From assembly GCA_025360865.1 (NCBI GenBank), contig JANYBG010000170.1:1-56492 (forward strand): a DNA stretch of 56,492 nt, given 5' to 3'. Below the pieces are notes generated by a model. It searched no databases. It was not told the DNA's origin and saw nothing but the letters and a program-made list of their open reading frames with translations. The stretch comes from Pseudomonadota bacterium. Its GTDB lineage: Bacteria; Pseudomonadota; Gammaproteobacteria; Steroidobacterales; Steroidobacteraceae. Made by a program: the position numbers and the translations under genes. Shown piece by piece: positions 1 to 8,574 of the stretch; positions within the stretch are counted from its first letter, which is position 1, and each line of letters starts with the position of its first letter.

Positions 1-475
1 CGAGCGTCGAGCCCGTCATCGTGTTGACGAGAGTCACCTGGCCGTCGACCAGCTGCGCCATGTCCTTGTCGCCGGTCGATATCAGCACCGACTGCCCCGC
101 GCGCGCGGCGCGGCAGGCGAGCGTGCCGATCACATCGTCGGCCTCGACGCCTGGCACGCGCAGCAGCGGCAGCCCCTGCGCCTTGATGATCTGCATCAGC
201 GGCTCGATCTGCGTCCGCAGGTCATCGGGCATCGCCGGGCGGTGCGCCTTGTACTCGGCGAACAGGTCGTCGCGGAAAGTCCTGCCCGGCGCGTCGAAGA
301 CCACGGCGATGCGGCGCGGCTGATATTCCTTCATGAACTTCAGCAACATGTTGAGTACGCCCAGCACCGCCCCGGTGGGCTCACCCCGGGAATTGGACAG
401 TGGCGGCAGGGCGTGGAACGCCCGGTAGACATAAGAGGAGCCGTCAACGAGAACCAGGTCGGGAGAAGCGGGCAT
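1..475 (-). CDS. polA: DNA polymerase I, N-terminal 5'-3' exonuclease part (partial)
   Basis: Reverse-strand frame opening with ATG at 475 and running off the left edge, so only about 158 N-terminal residues are visible. They match the FEN-like 5' nuclease domain of Pol [21 protein letters not shown] at the N-terminus, [13 protein letters not shown] with metal-binding Asp, YKAHRP in the arch region, and [11 protein letters not shown] followed by [11 protein letters not shown], which carry further acidic active-site residues. The enzyme removes RNA primers and fills gaps in replication and excision repair. The 104 bp to the next gene, on the other strand, show no other feature. The polymerase half cannot be judged because it lies outside the window. 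Confidence 0.95.
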   Translation of the reverse strand, partial: MPASPDLVLVDGSSYVYRAFHALPPLSNSRGEPTGAVLGVLNMLLKFMKEYQPRRIAVVFDAPGRTFRDDLFAEYKAHRPAMPDDLRTQIEPLMQIIKAQGLPLLRVPGVEADDVIGTLACRAARAGQSVLISTGDKDMAQLVDGQVTLVNTMTGSTL

Positions 476-579
476 GAAAGGTGTACCTGAGGCGGGCGGC
501 GAGTATAACGCGCAGATGTCACGGTCCCGCGGCGCGCCAGCGAGTCAACCCGGCTCTGGCTGGCGCGCTATAGGGGTAT

Positions 580-2019
580 GTGCGGCCTCATGGTGCGTTT
601 CGCATGCTCGACCCTTCAACTTCGGCCATCGCAGCCAATCGCTTCGGCCTCGGCGCCCGTCCGGGGGACTTGGCCGCGATCGGCGCGGACGGCCATGACT
701 GGTTGCGGGCGCAGCTTAAGGGCGCGCCACCCGTTCTCGCTGGTGCCGAGCTGCGCTCCTCAACCGAGATCCTCGCCCAGGGACTGAAGCTGCGCCGCGA
801 GTTCCAGGAGGCCAAGAAATCGGAGGCGCGCGCCAGCAGCGACGCCGGCGCGACCCAGAAGGGCGATCTCGAGAAGGTCGGGCAATATCTCAAGCCGATC
901 TACGTGAGCGAGGTGATCGCGCGTTTCCAGGAGGCCACCGCCACCGAGCGTCCCTTCGTCGAGCGCGTGACCCAGTTCTGGGCCAATCATTTCGCGGTCT
1001 CGATCGACAAACAGTTCCTCGCCGGTCTCGCCGGTTCCTTCGAGCGCGAGGCGATCCGGCCGCGTGTGCTCGGCAGCTTCTCCGAACTCCTGCTGGCGGT
1101 GGAAAGCCACCCCGCGATGCTGCTGTATCTGGACAACCACCTCTCGGTCGGCCCGAACTCGCTCGCGGCGCAACGCGGCGAGCGGCGCCAGGCACAGCGC
1201 AGGATCGGCATCAACGAGAACCTCGCGCGCGAGATCATGGAGCTGCACACCCTCGGAGTCGGCGGCGGCTACACGCAGACCGACGTCACCGCCTTCGCGG
1301 AGGTTCTCACCGGCTGGTCCATAGGCGATGACCGCGGTCGCTTCGCCGGGGGCGTGCCCGGACAATTCATGTTCCGCTCCGAGCTGCATGAGCCCGGCGC
1401 CCAGGGCGTCCTCAATACTCGCTATGCGGACACGGGCATCGGCCAGGGGATCGCGGTGCTGCGCGACCTCGCGCGCCAGCAGGCGACCGCGCGCTTCATC
1501 GCCACCAAGCTCGTGCGGCACTTCGTCGCCGACGATCCGCCGGCCGCGGTGGTCGGTCGTGTCGCCGGCGCCTTCACGGCGAGCGAGGGCGACCTGCCCA
1601 CCGTCTATCGCGCGCTGTTCGAGGCCTCCGAGTCGTGGTTGCAGCCGCTGTCGAAGTTCAAGACGCCGTCTGACTACATCGTCTCAGCCTACCGCGGCCT
1701 GTCGCTGCCGGTGGAGGCGGGCAAGGGACCGCTGCTGCCGTTCGAGCTGCTCGGCCAGCGGACCTGGGCGCCGGGTTCGCCCGCGGGTTGGCCGGATCGC
1801 GGCGCCGACTGGGACGGCGCCTCGGCGCTGATCAAGCGGATCGAGTGGGCGGACGCGGTCGGCGCGCGCGTCGGCAGCCGGCGCGATGCCGCCCAGCTCG
1901 CCCCGCAGTTGCTCGGCGCTAACCTGAGCGACGCGACCCGGACCGCGGTGGCGCGCGCGGCGAGCGCGGCGCAGGCATTGACGCTGCTGGTGGCTTCGCC
2001 GGAATTCATGCGGCGCTGA
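580..2019 (+). CDS. DUF1800 domain-containing protein
   Basis: A 479-residue protein of the DUF1800 family, recognised by the N-terminal NRFGLGARPGD-type motif, the RVTQFWANHFAVS block, the INENLAREIMELHTLGV block and the C-terminal LLVASPEFMRR ending. The biochemical function of the family is unknown. The listed start is GTG at 580, with AGGGG just upstream. An ATG at 604 (MLDPSTSAIAANRFG) is an equally possible start. The stop is followed 19 bp later by a DUF1501 gene with a good ribosome-binding site (AAGGAG). DUF1800 and DUF1501 genes are very commonly paired, so the two very likely form an operon and act together, probably outside the cytoplasm given the Tat signal on the partner. Confidence 0.9.
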   Translation: MRPHGAFRMLDPSTSAIAANRFGLGARPGDLAAIGADGHDWLRAQLKGAPPVLAGAELRSSTEILAQGLKLRREFQEAKKSEARASSDAGATQKGDLEKVGQYLKPIYVSEVIARFQEATATERPFVERVTQFWANHFAVSIDKQFLAGLAGSFEREAIRPRVLGSFSELLLAVESHPAMLLYLDNHLSVGPNSLAAQRGERRQAQRRIGINENLAREIMELHTLGVGGGYTQTDVTAFAEVLTGWSIGDDRGRFAGGVPGQFMFRSELHEPGAQGVLNTRYADTGIGQGIAVLRDLARQQATARFIATKLVRHFVADDPPAAVVGRVAGAFTASEGDLPTVYRALFEASESWLQPLSKFKTPSDYIVSAYRGLSLPVEAGKGPLLPFELLGQRTWAPGSPAGWPDRGADWDGASALIKRIEWADAVGARVGSRRDAAQLAPQLLGANLSDATRTAVARAASAAQALTLLVASPEFMRR

Positions 2020-2038
2020 GGATCAAGGAGAGAACCCA

Positions 2039-3313
2039 ATGGCACGAATGCGACGCCGCGATTTCCTCAACCTGACCGCCATGGCCGCCGGTGGGGCTTT
2101 CCTCACCGCGCGCGTCGCCTTCGGCAATGTCAGTGGGCGCAAGGCGCGCCTCGTGGTGGTGATCATGCGCGGCGCGCTCGACGGACTCGCGGCGGTCCCG
2201 CCGTACGCAGACTCTGACTACGCCGGCCTGCGCCGCGAGGTCGCGCTGCGTGCCGCGGGCGCCCCCGGCGGGGCGTTGCCGCTGAACGGATTCTTTGGAC
2301 TGCATCCCTCGCTCGCCTTCATGCAGCAGTGCTACGCCGCGCGCGAGCTCACCGTGTTCCACGCGGTGGCCAGTCCCTACCGCGACCGCTCGCACTTCGA
2401 CGGCCAGGACGTGCTCGAGAGCGGCTCGACGCGGGCACACGCGAGCCAGACCGGCTGGCTCAATCGCGCCCTCGCGCAGATTCCGGACCGCCGCTCGGGC
2501 GAACTCGGCGTGGCGCTGGGCCAGAACGTGCCCCTCCTCATGCGCGGTCCCGCCGGGGTCACCTCCTGGTCGCCGTCGAAGATGCCGGCGCTCGATGAGG
2601 ACACGCTCGCGCGTATCACCGATCTCTACGCGGGGGACAAGTTATTGTCAGCGCGCCTGGCGGATGCCCTGCAGGCGGACGCCATCGCCGCGGAGGACGC
2701 GGCGAGATCGCCGCCGTCGACGATGGTCGCCACCGCCGACACGAAAATGGAGGCGCCCGCGGCTAACCTGAAGGCGCCGCTTCCGCAGGCCTACAACGCC
2801 CGCTATGCGGAGATCACGCACGCGGCCGCGGGCTTCCTGCGCCAGGACGACGGTCCGAAAGTCGCTGTGTTCGACACTACCGGGTGGGACACCCATGCGA
2901 ACGAAGGCGGCGCGGAAGGCCAGCTCGCCGGACGGCTGGGCGCGCTGGATACCGGGCTTGCCACTCTCAAGCAGGAGCTCGGCCCGGCATGGACTGACAC
3001 CGCGGTGTTGCTCGTGACCGAGTTCGGGCGCACGGCCGCGGTCAATGGCACGCGCGGCACCGACCATGGCACGGGAGCGGCGGCGTTCTTGCTGGGCGGC
3101 GCGGTCGCGGGCGGTCGCGTGGTCGCTGACTGGCCGGGCTTGTCGTCTCGCGCGCTCTACCAGGGGCGGGACCTGGCGCCGACACTGGACCTGCGTTGCG
3201 TCTTCAAGGGCGTGCTCGAGGAGCACCTTGGGGTGCCCGCTCGCGCCCTCGACGCGAGCGTGTTCCCGGATAGCGCCGCGGCCAAGCCGCTGCGCGGCCT
3301 GATCCGCAGCTAG
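2039..3313 (+). CDS. DUF1501 domain-containing protein with Tat signal
   Basis: A 424-residue protein of the DUF1501 family (sulfatase/alkaline-phosphatase-like fold). The N-terminus MARMRRRDFLNLTAMAAGG is a twin-arginine signal (RRDFL) followed by a short hydrophobic stretch, so export in folded form is expected. Family landmarks are VVIMRGALDGLAAVPPY, RSHFDGQDVLESG, VAVFDTTGWDTHANEGG, VTEFGRTAAVNGTRGTDHGTG and a C-terminal RCVFKGVLEEHLG block. The conserved Asp and His residues suggest metal binding. Substrate and reaction are unknown. ATG at 2039 is preceded by AAGGAG. It directly follows the DUF1800 gene, the standard arrangement for these families. Confidence 0.92.
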   Translation: MARMRRRDFLNLTAMAAGGAFLTARVAFGNVSGRKARLVVVIMRGALDGLAAVPPYADSDYAGLRREVALRAAGAPGGALPLNGFFGLHPSLAFMQQCYAARELTVFHAVASPYRDRSHFDGQDVLESGSTRAHASQTGWLNRALAQIPDRRSGELGVALGQNVPLLMRGPAGVTSWSPSKMPALDEDTLARITDLYAGDKLLSARLADALQADAIAAEDAARSPPSTMVATADTKMEAPAANLKAPLPQAYNARYAEITHAAAGFLRQDDGPKVAVFDTTGWDTHANEGGAEGQLAGRLGALDTGLATLKQELGPAWTDTAVLLVTEFGRTAAVNGTRGTDHGTGAAAFLLGGAVAGGRVVADWPGLSSRALYQGRDLAPTLDLRCVFKGVLEEHLGVPARALDASVFPDSAAAKPLRGLIRS

Positions 3314-3319
3314 CCGCCG

Positions 3320-3511
3320 CTACTTCGGCGCCGGCGTCTGGCTCGTGTCCTCGTCAACGAGCTTCTTGGCGGGCGTGGCCGCCGGAGTCGCGACGGGCTG
3401 CGCCGGCGTCGTGACCACGGCGGGGTTCTTGTCCGGCAGGAACAACGGGCCCTTCTGGCCGCAGCCCGCGAGCAGGGACGTCATCAACAGCGGCAGCCAC
3501 GGATTCCTCAT
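3320..3511 (-). CDS. lptM: LptM-like small lipoprotein (YifL family)
   Basis: A 63-residue lipoprotein. The signal MRNPWLPLLMTSLLAGC ends in a lipobox with Cys17, followed directly by the diagnostic GQKGPLFLP stretch of LptM/YifL and a Pro/Thr/Ala-rich tail. In Escherichia coli LptM associates with the outer-membrane LPS translocon LptDE and helps oxidative maturation of LptD. The same role is inferred here from the short conserved core. Its ATG overlaps the stop of the upstream membrane-protein gene (ATGA), so the two are co-transcribed. In many gammaproteobacteria lptM sits by lysA and dapF. Those genes are not next to it here. Confidence 0.85.
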   Translation of the reverse strand: MRNPWLPLLMTSLLAGCGQKGPLFLPDKNPAVVTTPAQPVATPAATPAKKLVDEDTSQTPAPK

Positions 3512-3939
3512 ACGTACATCGGTCGCTTGTCACGCAGCGCGAGCCAGCCACGCACCACGCGGTAGGCGATCCAGATGCTCAGCGCGTACGTGCCCAGGAT
3601 GAACAGCGGTATGCCGATGATCACCAGCATCAGCGGCACCGCCACGACGCCGATGACGAGGGCCCACAGCAGCGCGAACCAGAAGGTGCGGATCTGCCAG
3701 CGGAAGTGCGACTCGAGGAAAGTGCCGATGGTCGCCGAGCGGCGCACGTAGTTCATGATCACCGCGATGATCGAGGGCGCGCCGCCGATGAAGCTGCCGA
3801 TGATCGTGTGCGCGCTGGTGAGTCCGATGATGACCGCCAGCGCATGCAGGGCGTAGATCACGTTGGTATAGGTGATCAGTGATTCATCGACGCGGGGCGG
3901 CTCGGCTGCCATCGGGGGAAGGGGATTCGGTGTGGCCAT
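3508..3939 (-). CDS. Predicted membrane protein, DUF4870/COG3671-like
   Basis: A 143-residue protein with a Pro-rich cytoplasmic N-terminus (about 20 residues), then three to four hydrophobic segments: YALHALAVIIGLTSAH, a Gly/Ile-rich segment near residue 50, and a long paired segment FWFALLWALVIGVVAVPLMLVIIGIP onward. The stretch ATIGTFLESHFRWQIRTFW between segments is typical of this uncharacterised inner-membrane family. The start ATG at 3939 has a strong ribosome-binding site (AGAGGAAAG). It overlaps lptM by four bases and is the first gene of that pair. The function is unknown. The LptM link suggests, but does not show, an envelope role. Confidence 0.8.
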   Translation of the reverse strand: MATPNPLPPMAAEPPRVDESLITYTNVIYALHALAVIIGLTSAHTIIGSFIGGAPSIIAVIMNYVRRSATIGTFLESHFRWQIRTFWFALLWALVIGVVAVPLMLVIIGIPLFILGTYALSIWIAYRVVRGWLALRDKRPMYV

Positions 3940-3957
3940 GACTTTCCTCTGGTTATT

Positions 3958-4389
3958 CTAGGTAGGTGCGCGGCGTTCGATGACGGCCATGGTCAGGCGC
4001 GAGACGCACACCAGTCGCTCACTCTCATCGCGGATCTCTATGTGCCAGACATGGCTGCGCGCGCCGATGTGGTAGGGGCGGGCGGTGGCGGTGACGGTGC
4101 CGGAGGAAATCGAGCGCAGGTGGTTCGCGTTGATCTCCTGGCCGAGCACGATGAACTGCGGGTCCACGCACAGCATGGCGGCCATGCTGCCGACGGTTTC
4201 CGCGAGGGCCACCGAGGCGCCCCCATGCAGCACGCCGAACGGCTGGTGCGTGCGTTCATCGACCGGCATGGTCGCGCGCACGTAGTTAGCGCCGATCTCG
4301 GTGATGCGGATCCCCAAGTGCCCGGGCAGGCTCCTGCTTGCCCGTTCCGTGAGCACCTCAGGGGTGGTCGTGACACGCCAAATTCCCAT
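3958..4389 (-). CDS. Hotdog-fold thioesterase, YdiI/PaaI family
   Basis: A 143-residue acyl-CoA thioesterase of the YdiI (1,4-dihydroxy-2-naphthoyl-CoA hydrolase-like) branch. Conserved elements are TMPVDERTHQPFGVLHGGAS, where His55-Gly-Gly starts the hotdog helix, catalytic Glu64 in ALAETVGS, EINANHLRSI, and the C-terminal LVCVSRLTMAVIE. ATG at 4389 was chosen because the family begins at this point (MGIWR...). The frame stays open further upstream but that sequence is unrelated and runs into the divergent gene at 4457. No menaquinone genes are visible, so the physiological acyl-CoA substrate cannot be named. Only about 67 bp separate this start from the divergent hydrolase gene, so the promoters share that space. 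Confidence 0.88.
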   Translation of the reverse strand: MGIWRVTTTPEVLTERASRSLPGHLGIRITEIGANYVRATMPVDERTHQPFGVLHGGASVALAETVGSMAAMLCVDPQFIVLGQEINANHLRSISSGTVTATARPYHIGARSHVWHIEIRDESERLVCVSRLTMAVIERRAPT

Positions 4390-4456
4390 GGCATCTAGTC
4401 TAGCCGTTTGGGTGGTGGCAATCTTCACCTCCACGTCCAGCAGCCGGAATGTCGCG

Positions 4457-5158
4457 ATGAATGACTTTATCTTCCCGCCGGAGCCCACCCCGGGTGTCGC
4501 CATAGCCGGCTCGCGATCGCGCTTCCCCGTCCACCGCATCTACTGTGTCGGGCGTAACTACGCCGACCACGTGCGCGAGATGGGCGCGGAACCTGAGCGC
4601 GCGCCGCCGATATTCTTCATGAAACCGGCGGACGCGGTCGTCGCCAACGGCGCCGCGGTTCCCTATCCATCGGCCACCGCGAACGCGCACCACGAAATCG
4701 AGCTCGTCGTCGCCCTGGGCGGGGGCGGCCGCGACATAAAGGCCAGTGTGGCCCTTGCCCATGTCTTCGGTTATGCGGCCGGGAACGATCTCACGCGACG
4801 TGACCTGCAATCCGCGGCGCGCGAACGCGGCCAGCCCTGGGACACCGCCAAGGGCTTCGACGCCTCCGCGCCGCTCGCCGCCATCCGCCCCGTGGTCCAG
4901 GGGCACGTGTCCAGGGGGCGGATCTGGCTCAAGGTGAACGACGTGTTGCGCCAGGAATCGGACATCGACCAGATGCTGCTGGATGTCCCCAGCATCATCG
5001 CCGAGCTCTCCAGGTTCTACGAGCTGCGCGCCGGGGATCTCATATTCACCGGCACGCCCGCGGGCATCGGAGCGCTCAAGGTGGGCGACCGCGTCGAGGG
5101 CGGCGTCGAGGGACTGGAGACCCTGCGCCACACCATGGCCCCGCCCGCGGGGAAATGA
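4457..5158 (+). CDS. Fumarylacetoacetate hydrolase-family protein (fumarylpyruvate hydrolase type)
   Basis: A 233-residue protein of the FAH superfamily. It has the characteristic RIYCVGRNYADHVREMG and PPIFFMKPADAVV blocks, metal ligands Glu80 and Glu82 (HEIEL) and Asp111 (AGNDLTRRDLQ), and a DLIFTGTPAGIGAL C-terminus. Its short length fits YcgM/NagK-type hydrolases, which cleave fumarylpyruvate or similar diketo acids in gentisate-type aromatic degradation. ATG at 4457 (MNDFIFPP) is the best start. The stop overlaps the ATG of a glutathione-dependent isomerase by ATGA. That pairing supports a cis-trans isomerase plus hydrolase module acting after ring cleavage. No ring-cleavage dioxygenase is present in the window. 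Confidence 0.88.
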   Translation: MNDFIFPPEPTPGVAIAGSRSRFPVHRIYCVGRNYADHVREMGAEPERAPPIFFMKPADAVVANGAAVPYPSATANAHHEIELVVALGGGGRDIKASVALAHVFGYAAGNDLTRRDLQSAARERGQPWDTAKGFDASAPLAAIRPVVQGHVSRGRIWLKVNDVLRQESDIDQMLLDVPSIIAELSRFYELRAGDLIFTGTPAGIGALKVGDRVEGGVEGLETLRHTMAPPAGK

Positions 5159-5811
5159 GCGTGAAGCTCTACGGATTCTTCCGCAGTTCCGCCTCCTACC
5201 GGGCCCGCATCGCGCTCAACTTCAAGGCCATCCCCTACGAGAGCGTCGCCGTCGACCTGCGCGTAGGCTCCAACGCGCAGCGCGGCGCCGAGTTCCTGGC
5301 GCTCAATCCCGAGGGACTCGTGCCGGTGCTGGTCGATGGCGCGCACGCCATCAGCCAGTCGATGGCGATCGTGGAGTACCTGGAGGAACGTTTTCCAGAG
5401 CCGCCGCTGCTGCCGCGCTCGCCGCAGGAGCGCGCGCGCGTGCGCGCGCTGACGCTCTTGATCGCCTGCGACATCCATCCGCTGAATAACCTGCGTGTCC
5501 TGAACTACCTGCGTTCCGGTCTTGGTCAGGACGACCAGGCGGTCGATCGCTGGTACGCGCACTGGATCGCGCAGGGACTCGGCGCGCTGGAGCAGCGGGT
5601 TCAGGCCACCAGTGGCGACGGCCGCCACATGTTTGGCACCGCGGTCACGCTCGCGGACGTGTTCGTGGTACCGCAGGTGTACAACGCCCGGCGCTTCAAG
5701 TGCGACACCACTCCCTACCCGAGCCTGACCTCGATCTGCGCGCACCTGGAGAAAATCCCCGCGTTCGCGGCCGCCGCGCCGGATGCGCAACCGGAGGCCC
5801 GCGCTTCCTAG
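5155..5811 (+). CDS. maiA: Maleylacetoacetate/maleylpyruvate isomerase (GST zeta class)
   Basis: A 218-residue zeta-class glutathione S-transferase. The N-terminal thioredoxin-like domain has the YGFFRSSASYRARIAL signature with the Ser-rich glutathione-activating motif (residues 11-16), then NPEGLVPVLVDG and ISQSMAIVEYLEE. The helical C-terminal domain has CDIHPLNNLRVLNYL and VTLADVFVVPQVYNARRF. It isomerises maleyl-acetoacetate or maleylpyruvate to the fumaryl form, which the co-transcribed FAH-family hydrolase then cleaves. The ATG overlaps the upstream stop by four bases. Whether tyrosine/homogentisate or gentisate breakdown is served cannot be decided from these two genes. It converges with, and overlaps by four bases, the FMN reductase gene. 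Confidence 0.92.
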   Translation: MSVKLYGFFRSSASYRARIALNFKAIPYESVAVDLRVGSNAQRGAEFLALNPEGLVPVLVDGAHAISQSMAIVEYLEERFPEPPLLPRSPQERARVRALTLLIACDIHPLNNLRVLNYLRSGLGQDDQAVDRWYAHWIAQGLGALEQRVQATSGDGRHMFGTAVTLADVFVVPQVYNARRFKCDTTPYPSLTSICAHLEKIPAFAAAAPDAQPEARAS

Positions 5812-6371
5812 CGCGGGGAGGGTGTCGGCCGCAGGAAGCTGACGTAGCCGGCGAGGAACTGCCGCAGCAATTCCTCCACGGTGGGATCTTTCAGCGTTCC
5901 GGACTCGTCGAAGACGTTGTTGGCGCGCGAGACCATCAGTCGCCCGCCGGACCAGACCTGCGCCCCGAGCGTGCGCATCACGGGCAGCCAGGCGGCCTGA
6001 CTCATGATCGTCCCGAAGCCCCCCGGGGATGCCCCGATGATCGCGAAGCGGCGACCGCCGAACACGCGGCGGCTGTCCGCGGCGGGGCGCGACAGCCAGT
6101 CGATGGTGTTCTTGAAGACCCCGGGAATGCCGTTGTTGTATTCCGGGGTGACCAGCAGCACGCCGTCAGCGGCGCTGATCGCCTCCTTGAGCTGGGATAC
6201 GGACGGCGGGATGCCCTGGGCCTCGACGTCGCCGTCATACAGCGGAATGCCGCGGATGTTGGCGATCTCGAGCGTCGCGTCCTCGGGCATCAGCTTCGTG
6301 GCCGCGCGCAGCAGCGCGCTGTTATAGGAAGCGCGGCGCAGGCTTCCGGAGATACCCAGGATCTTCGTCAT
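5808..6371 (-). CDS. NADPH-dependent FMN reductase family protein
   Basis: A 187-residue flavodoxin-like reductase. The N-terminal MTKILGISGSLRRASYNSAL contains the FMN phosphate-binding loop of the NADPH-dependent FMN/quinone/chromate reductase family. VTPEYNNGIPGVFKNTIDWL is the second family signature, and FGGRRFAIIGASPGGFGT follows. It probably reduces flavin, quinones or azo compounds in the cytoplasm as a detoxifying reductase. ATG at 6371 is preceded by AGGGAAG. It lies 70 bp after argH on the same strand and may be read through from the arginine operon, although nothing links it to arginine synthesis. Confidence 0.9.
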   Translation of the reverse strand: MTKILGISGSLRRASYNSALLRAATKLMPEDATLEIANIRGIPLYDGDVEAQGIPPSVSQLKEAISAADGVLLVTPEYNNGIPGVFKNTIDWLSRPAADSRRVFGGRRFAIIGASPGGFGTIMSQAAWLPVMRTLGAQVWSGGRLMVSRANNVFDESGTLKDPTVEELLRQFLAGYVSFLRPTPSPR

Positions 6372-6441
6372 GGAGCTTCCCTGTTTTCGGGCGGACAGCC
6401 TGCGCCCCGGGCCGCGGGCTTGCAACCGGCGAACGCGCGTT

Positions 6442-7626
6442 CTAGCGCTTGAGTTTCGCCGCGACGCGCCGGTACGCCTCGCGGAACGGAATCCCCTCGG
6501 CCACGACGAGGCGGTTGGCCTCCTCGGCGGCGTGGATCGAGTCATCGAGGCGGATGCGCTCGGGATGGAACGTAAGCGTCGCCACCGCCGGGGGCATGAT
6601 CGCAAGCGTCGCCAGCGCCAGATCAATGCCGCGGAAGAGCGGGAACTTCAGCAGCTGCAGGTCGCGGTGGTAGCCCGAGGGCAGCTTCGCGAACACCGCC
6701 AGCGCCTCCACCAGGCAGCCATGGGCCGTGGCGGTGCGTCCCCTGATCAGCTCGAAGACATCGGGGTTGCGCTTTTGCGGCATGATCGAGGAACCGGTGG
6801 TGAAGGCATCCCCGAGGGTGACGAAACCGAACTCCGAGGTCGCGAATAGCAGCACGTCGGCCGCGAATCGGCCCAGGTCCTGCATGAGCAGGGTGATCTC
6901 GAACAGCAGCTGGCTTTCGGCCTTGCCGCGGGAAAGCTGCACGGCCGTGACCGGCGCATGGACGGTGGCGAATTCAAGCGTCGCGCGTGTCAGCTCGCGA
7001 TCGATCGGCAGGGCCGGGGTGCCGTAGCCGGCCGCGGACCCCAGTGGATTTTGGTCGATGCGCCGCAGGACCTGTGAGATCCCCGCCGCGTCGTCGCGCA
7101 GCTCCGCCGCGAAGCCACCCGCCCAGAGCGCCACTGAGCTCGGCATCGCCTGCTGCAGGTGCGTGTATCCGGGTAGCGCGGTGGCGCGTTCACGCGCGCC
7201 CAGGTCATCGAGCGCGCGGGCCACTTGCGTGACACCGTCCGCGAGCGCGGCGACCGCATCGCGCAGGTACAGCCGCACCGCGGTGAGCACCTGGTCGTTG
7301 CGTGAGCGTCCGAGATGAATCCGCGCACCCGCGGCCCCGATCCGCTCGGTGAGCCTTCTTTCTAGGGCGCTCTGCCCGTCCTCGTCGGTGAGCTCGACGC
7401 GCCACTCCCCGCGCGCATGCTCGGCGGCGAGCGCGTTCAAACCCGCGCTGATGGCTTCGAGGTCCGCCAGCGCTAGCAGCTTCTGGGCGTGCAGCATGCG
7501 GGCATGGGCGATCGAGGCGCGGACGTCGTAGCGGACAAGGCGCTCGTCCAGCGCGTGGTCCTCGCCGGCGGTGTAGCGCAGCACGCGCTCATCCAGCGGC
7601 GCGCCCTTGTCCCACAGCCGGCTCAT
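6442..7626 (-). CDS. argH: Argininosuccinate lyase
   Basis: A 394-residue enzyme of the fumarase/aspartase superfamily that splits argininosuccinate into arginine and fumarate, the last step of arginine synthesis. Seen are HLGRSRNDQVLTA, GYTHLQQAMPSS, NPLGSAAGYG and the superfamily signature GSSIMPQKRNPDVFE with the catalytic Ser loop. It is about 60 residues shorter than E. coli ArgH at the C-terminus, ending soon after GIPFREAYR, as in the shorter Xanthomonas-type enzymes. Its ATG overlaps the argB stop by four bases, making it the last arginine gene of the operon. Confidence 0.95.
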   Translation of the reverse strand: MSRLWDKGAPLDERVLRYTAGEDHALDERLVRYDVRASIAHARMLHAQKLLALADLEAISAGLNALAAEHARGEWRVELTDEDGQSALERRLTERIGAAGARIHLGRSRNDQVLTAVRLYLRDAVAALADGVTQVARALDDLGARERATALPGYTHLQQAMPSSVALWAGGFAAELRDDAAGISQVLRRIDQNPLGSAAGYGTPALPIDRELTRATLEFATVHAPVTAVQLSRGKAESQLLFEITLLMQDLGRFAADVLLFATSEFGFVTLGDAFTTGSSIMPQKRNPDVFELIRGRTATAHGCLVEALAVFAKLPSGYHRDLQLLKFPLFRGIDLALATLAIMPPAVATLTFHPERIRLDDSIHAAEEANRLVVAEGIPFREAYRRVAAKLKR

Positions 7627-8555
7627 GTCGCGCTCAGCTGCTCGGCGGGGGTGAGCGCGTTGACGTCGGCGACGATGAGCGTGCCGGTGCCCTCGTTGGT
7701 GAACACCTCGCCGAGGATTCCTTCCGTGGACAGGTAGGAAACGACGTGCACGCGGCGTACGCCGCCACGAAGCGCATCCTCGATGGCCCGGGCCTTGGGC
7801 AGCATGCCATCGGCGATCTGGCCGGCGTCACGCAGGCGCTTGAGGCCGCTGACGTCCGTGAATGAGATGAGCGAGCGCGGGTCGTTGAGGTCGCCGAGGA
7901 TCCCGGCGGCACCCGTGCACAGGATCAGCTTCTCGGCGCCCAGCGCGGCGCCGATCGCCGCGGCGACCGTGTCCGCGTTGATGTTGAGCAGCGCGCCTGT
8001 CGCATCGGCCGACAGCGGGCTGACCACGGGCATCAGGCCGTTGTCGAGCAGCTTGCGCAGCACGGTCGCATCCACCGCGTCGATGTCGCCCACGAAGCCG
8101 TAATCGATCAGCTCGCCGGAGGCGAGCGTCACCGGGCCGCGGCGGTGCGCCCGAACCAGCCCCGCATCCACCCCGCTCACTCCGACCGCATCGACGTCCA
8201 GGTCCCGGCAGATGCCGAGGATGCGCGTGTTGATGAGGCCATTGAGGACCATCGCGGTGACGTCGATGGACTTCTGGTCCGTCACGCGACGTCCCTCCAC
8301 CATGCGTGTCATGACTCCAAGCTGGTTCGACAGCTCGGTCACCTGTGGGCCGCCGCCATGGACCAGCACGACGCGCACCCCGAAGTAATGCAGGATCGCG
8401 ATCTGCTCCAGCAGGACGCGCGTGGCGGCCGCCTCAGCGAACACTCCACCGCCGGCCTTCACGACGAAGGTCTTACCTTTGTACAGGCGGATATAGGGGG
8501 CGGCGCCGCGCAGCGCGCGGATGGCGAGGGTCGGGTCGCTTCTGTGCATGATCAT
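7623..8555 (-). CDS. argB: N-acetyl(acyl)glutamate kinase
   Basis: A 310-residue amino-acid kinase that phosphorylates N-acylglutamate. KTFVVKAGGG carries the ATP-binding Lys and Gly loop, VVLVHGGGPQVTELSNQLG binds the substrate, LNINADTVAAAIG follows, and Lys in DGMLPKARAIEDAL fits the C-terminal nucleotide site. There is no fused acetyltransferase (GNAT) domain, unlike the fused kinase-synthase found in some Xanthomonadales, so the operon has no classical N-acetylglutamate synthase. The start may be 8555 or the second ATG at 8549. AGGAATT upstream is a usable ribosome-binding site. It lies 19 bp after argF' and overlaps argH. Confidence 0.95.
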   Translation of the reverse strand: MIMHRSDPTLAIRALRGAAPYIRLYKGKTFVVKAGGGVFAEAAATRVLLEQIAILHYFGVRVVLVHGGGPQVTELSNQLGVMTRMVEGRRVTDQKSIDVTAMVLNGLINTRILGICRDLDVDAVGVSGVDAGLVRAHRRGPVTLASGELIDYGFVGDIDAVDATVLRKLLDNGLMPVVSPLSADATGALLNINADTVAAAIGAALGAEKLILCTGAAGILGDLNDPRSLISFTDVSGLKRLRDAGQIADGMLPKARAIEDALRGGVRRVHVVSYLSTEGILGEVFTNEGTGTLIVADVNALTPAEQLSAT

Positions 8556-8574
8556 GCGCTGGAATTCCTAGCTG

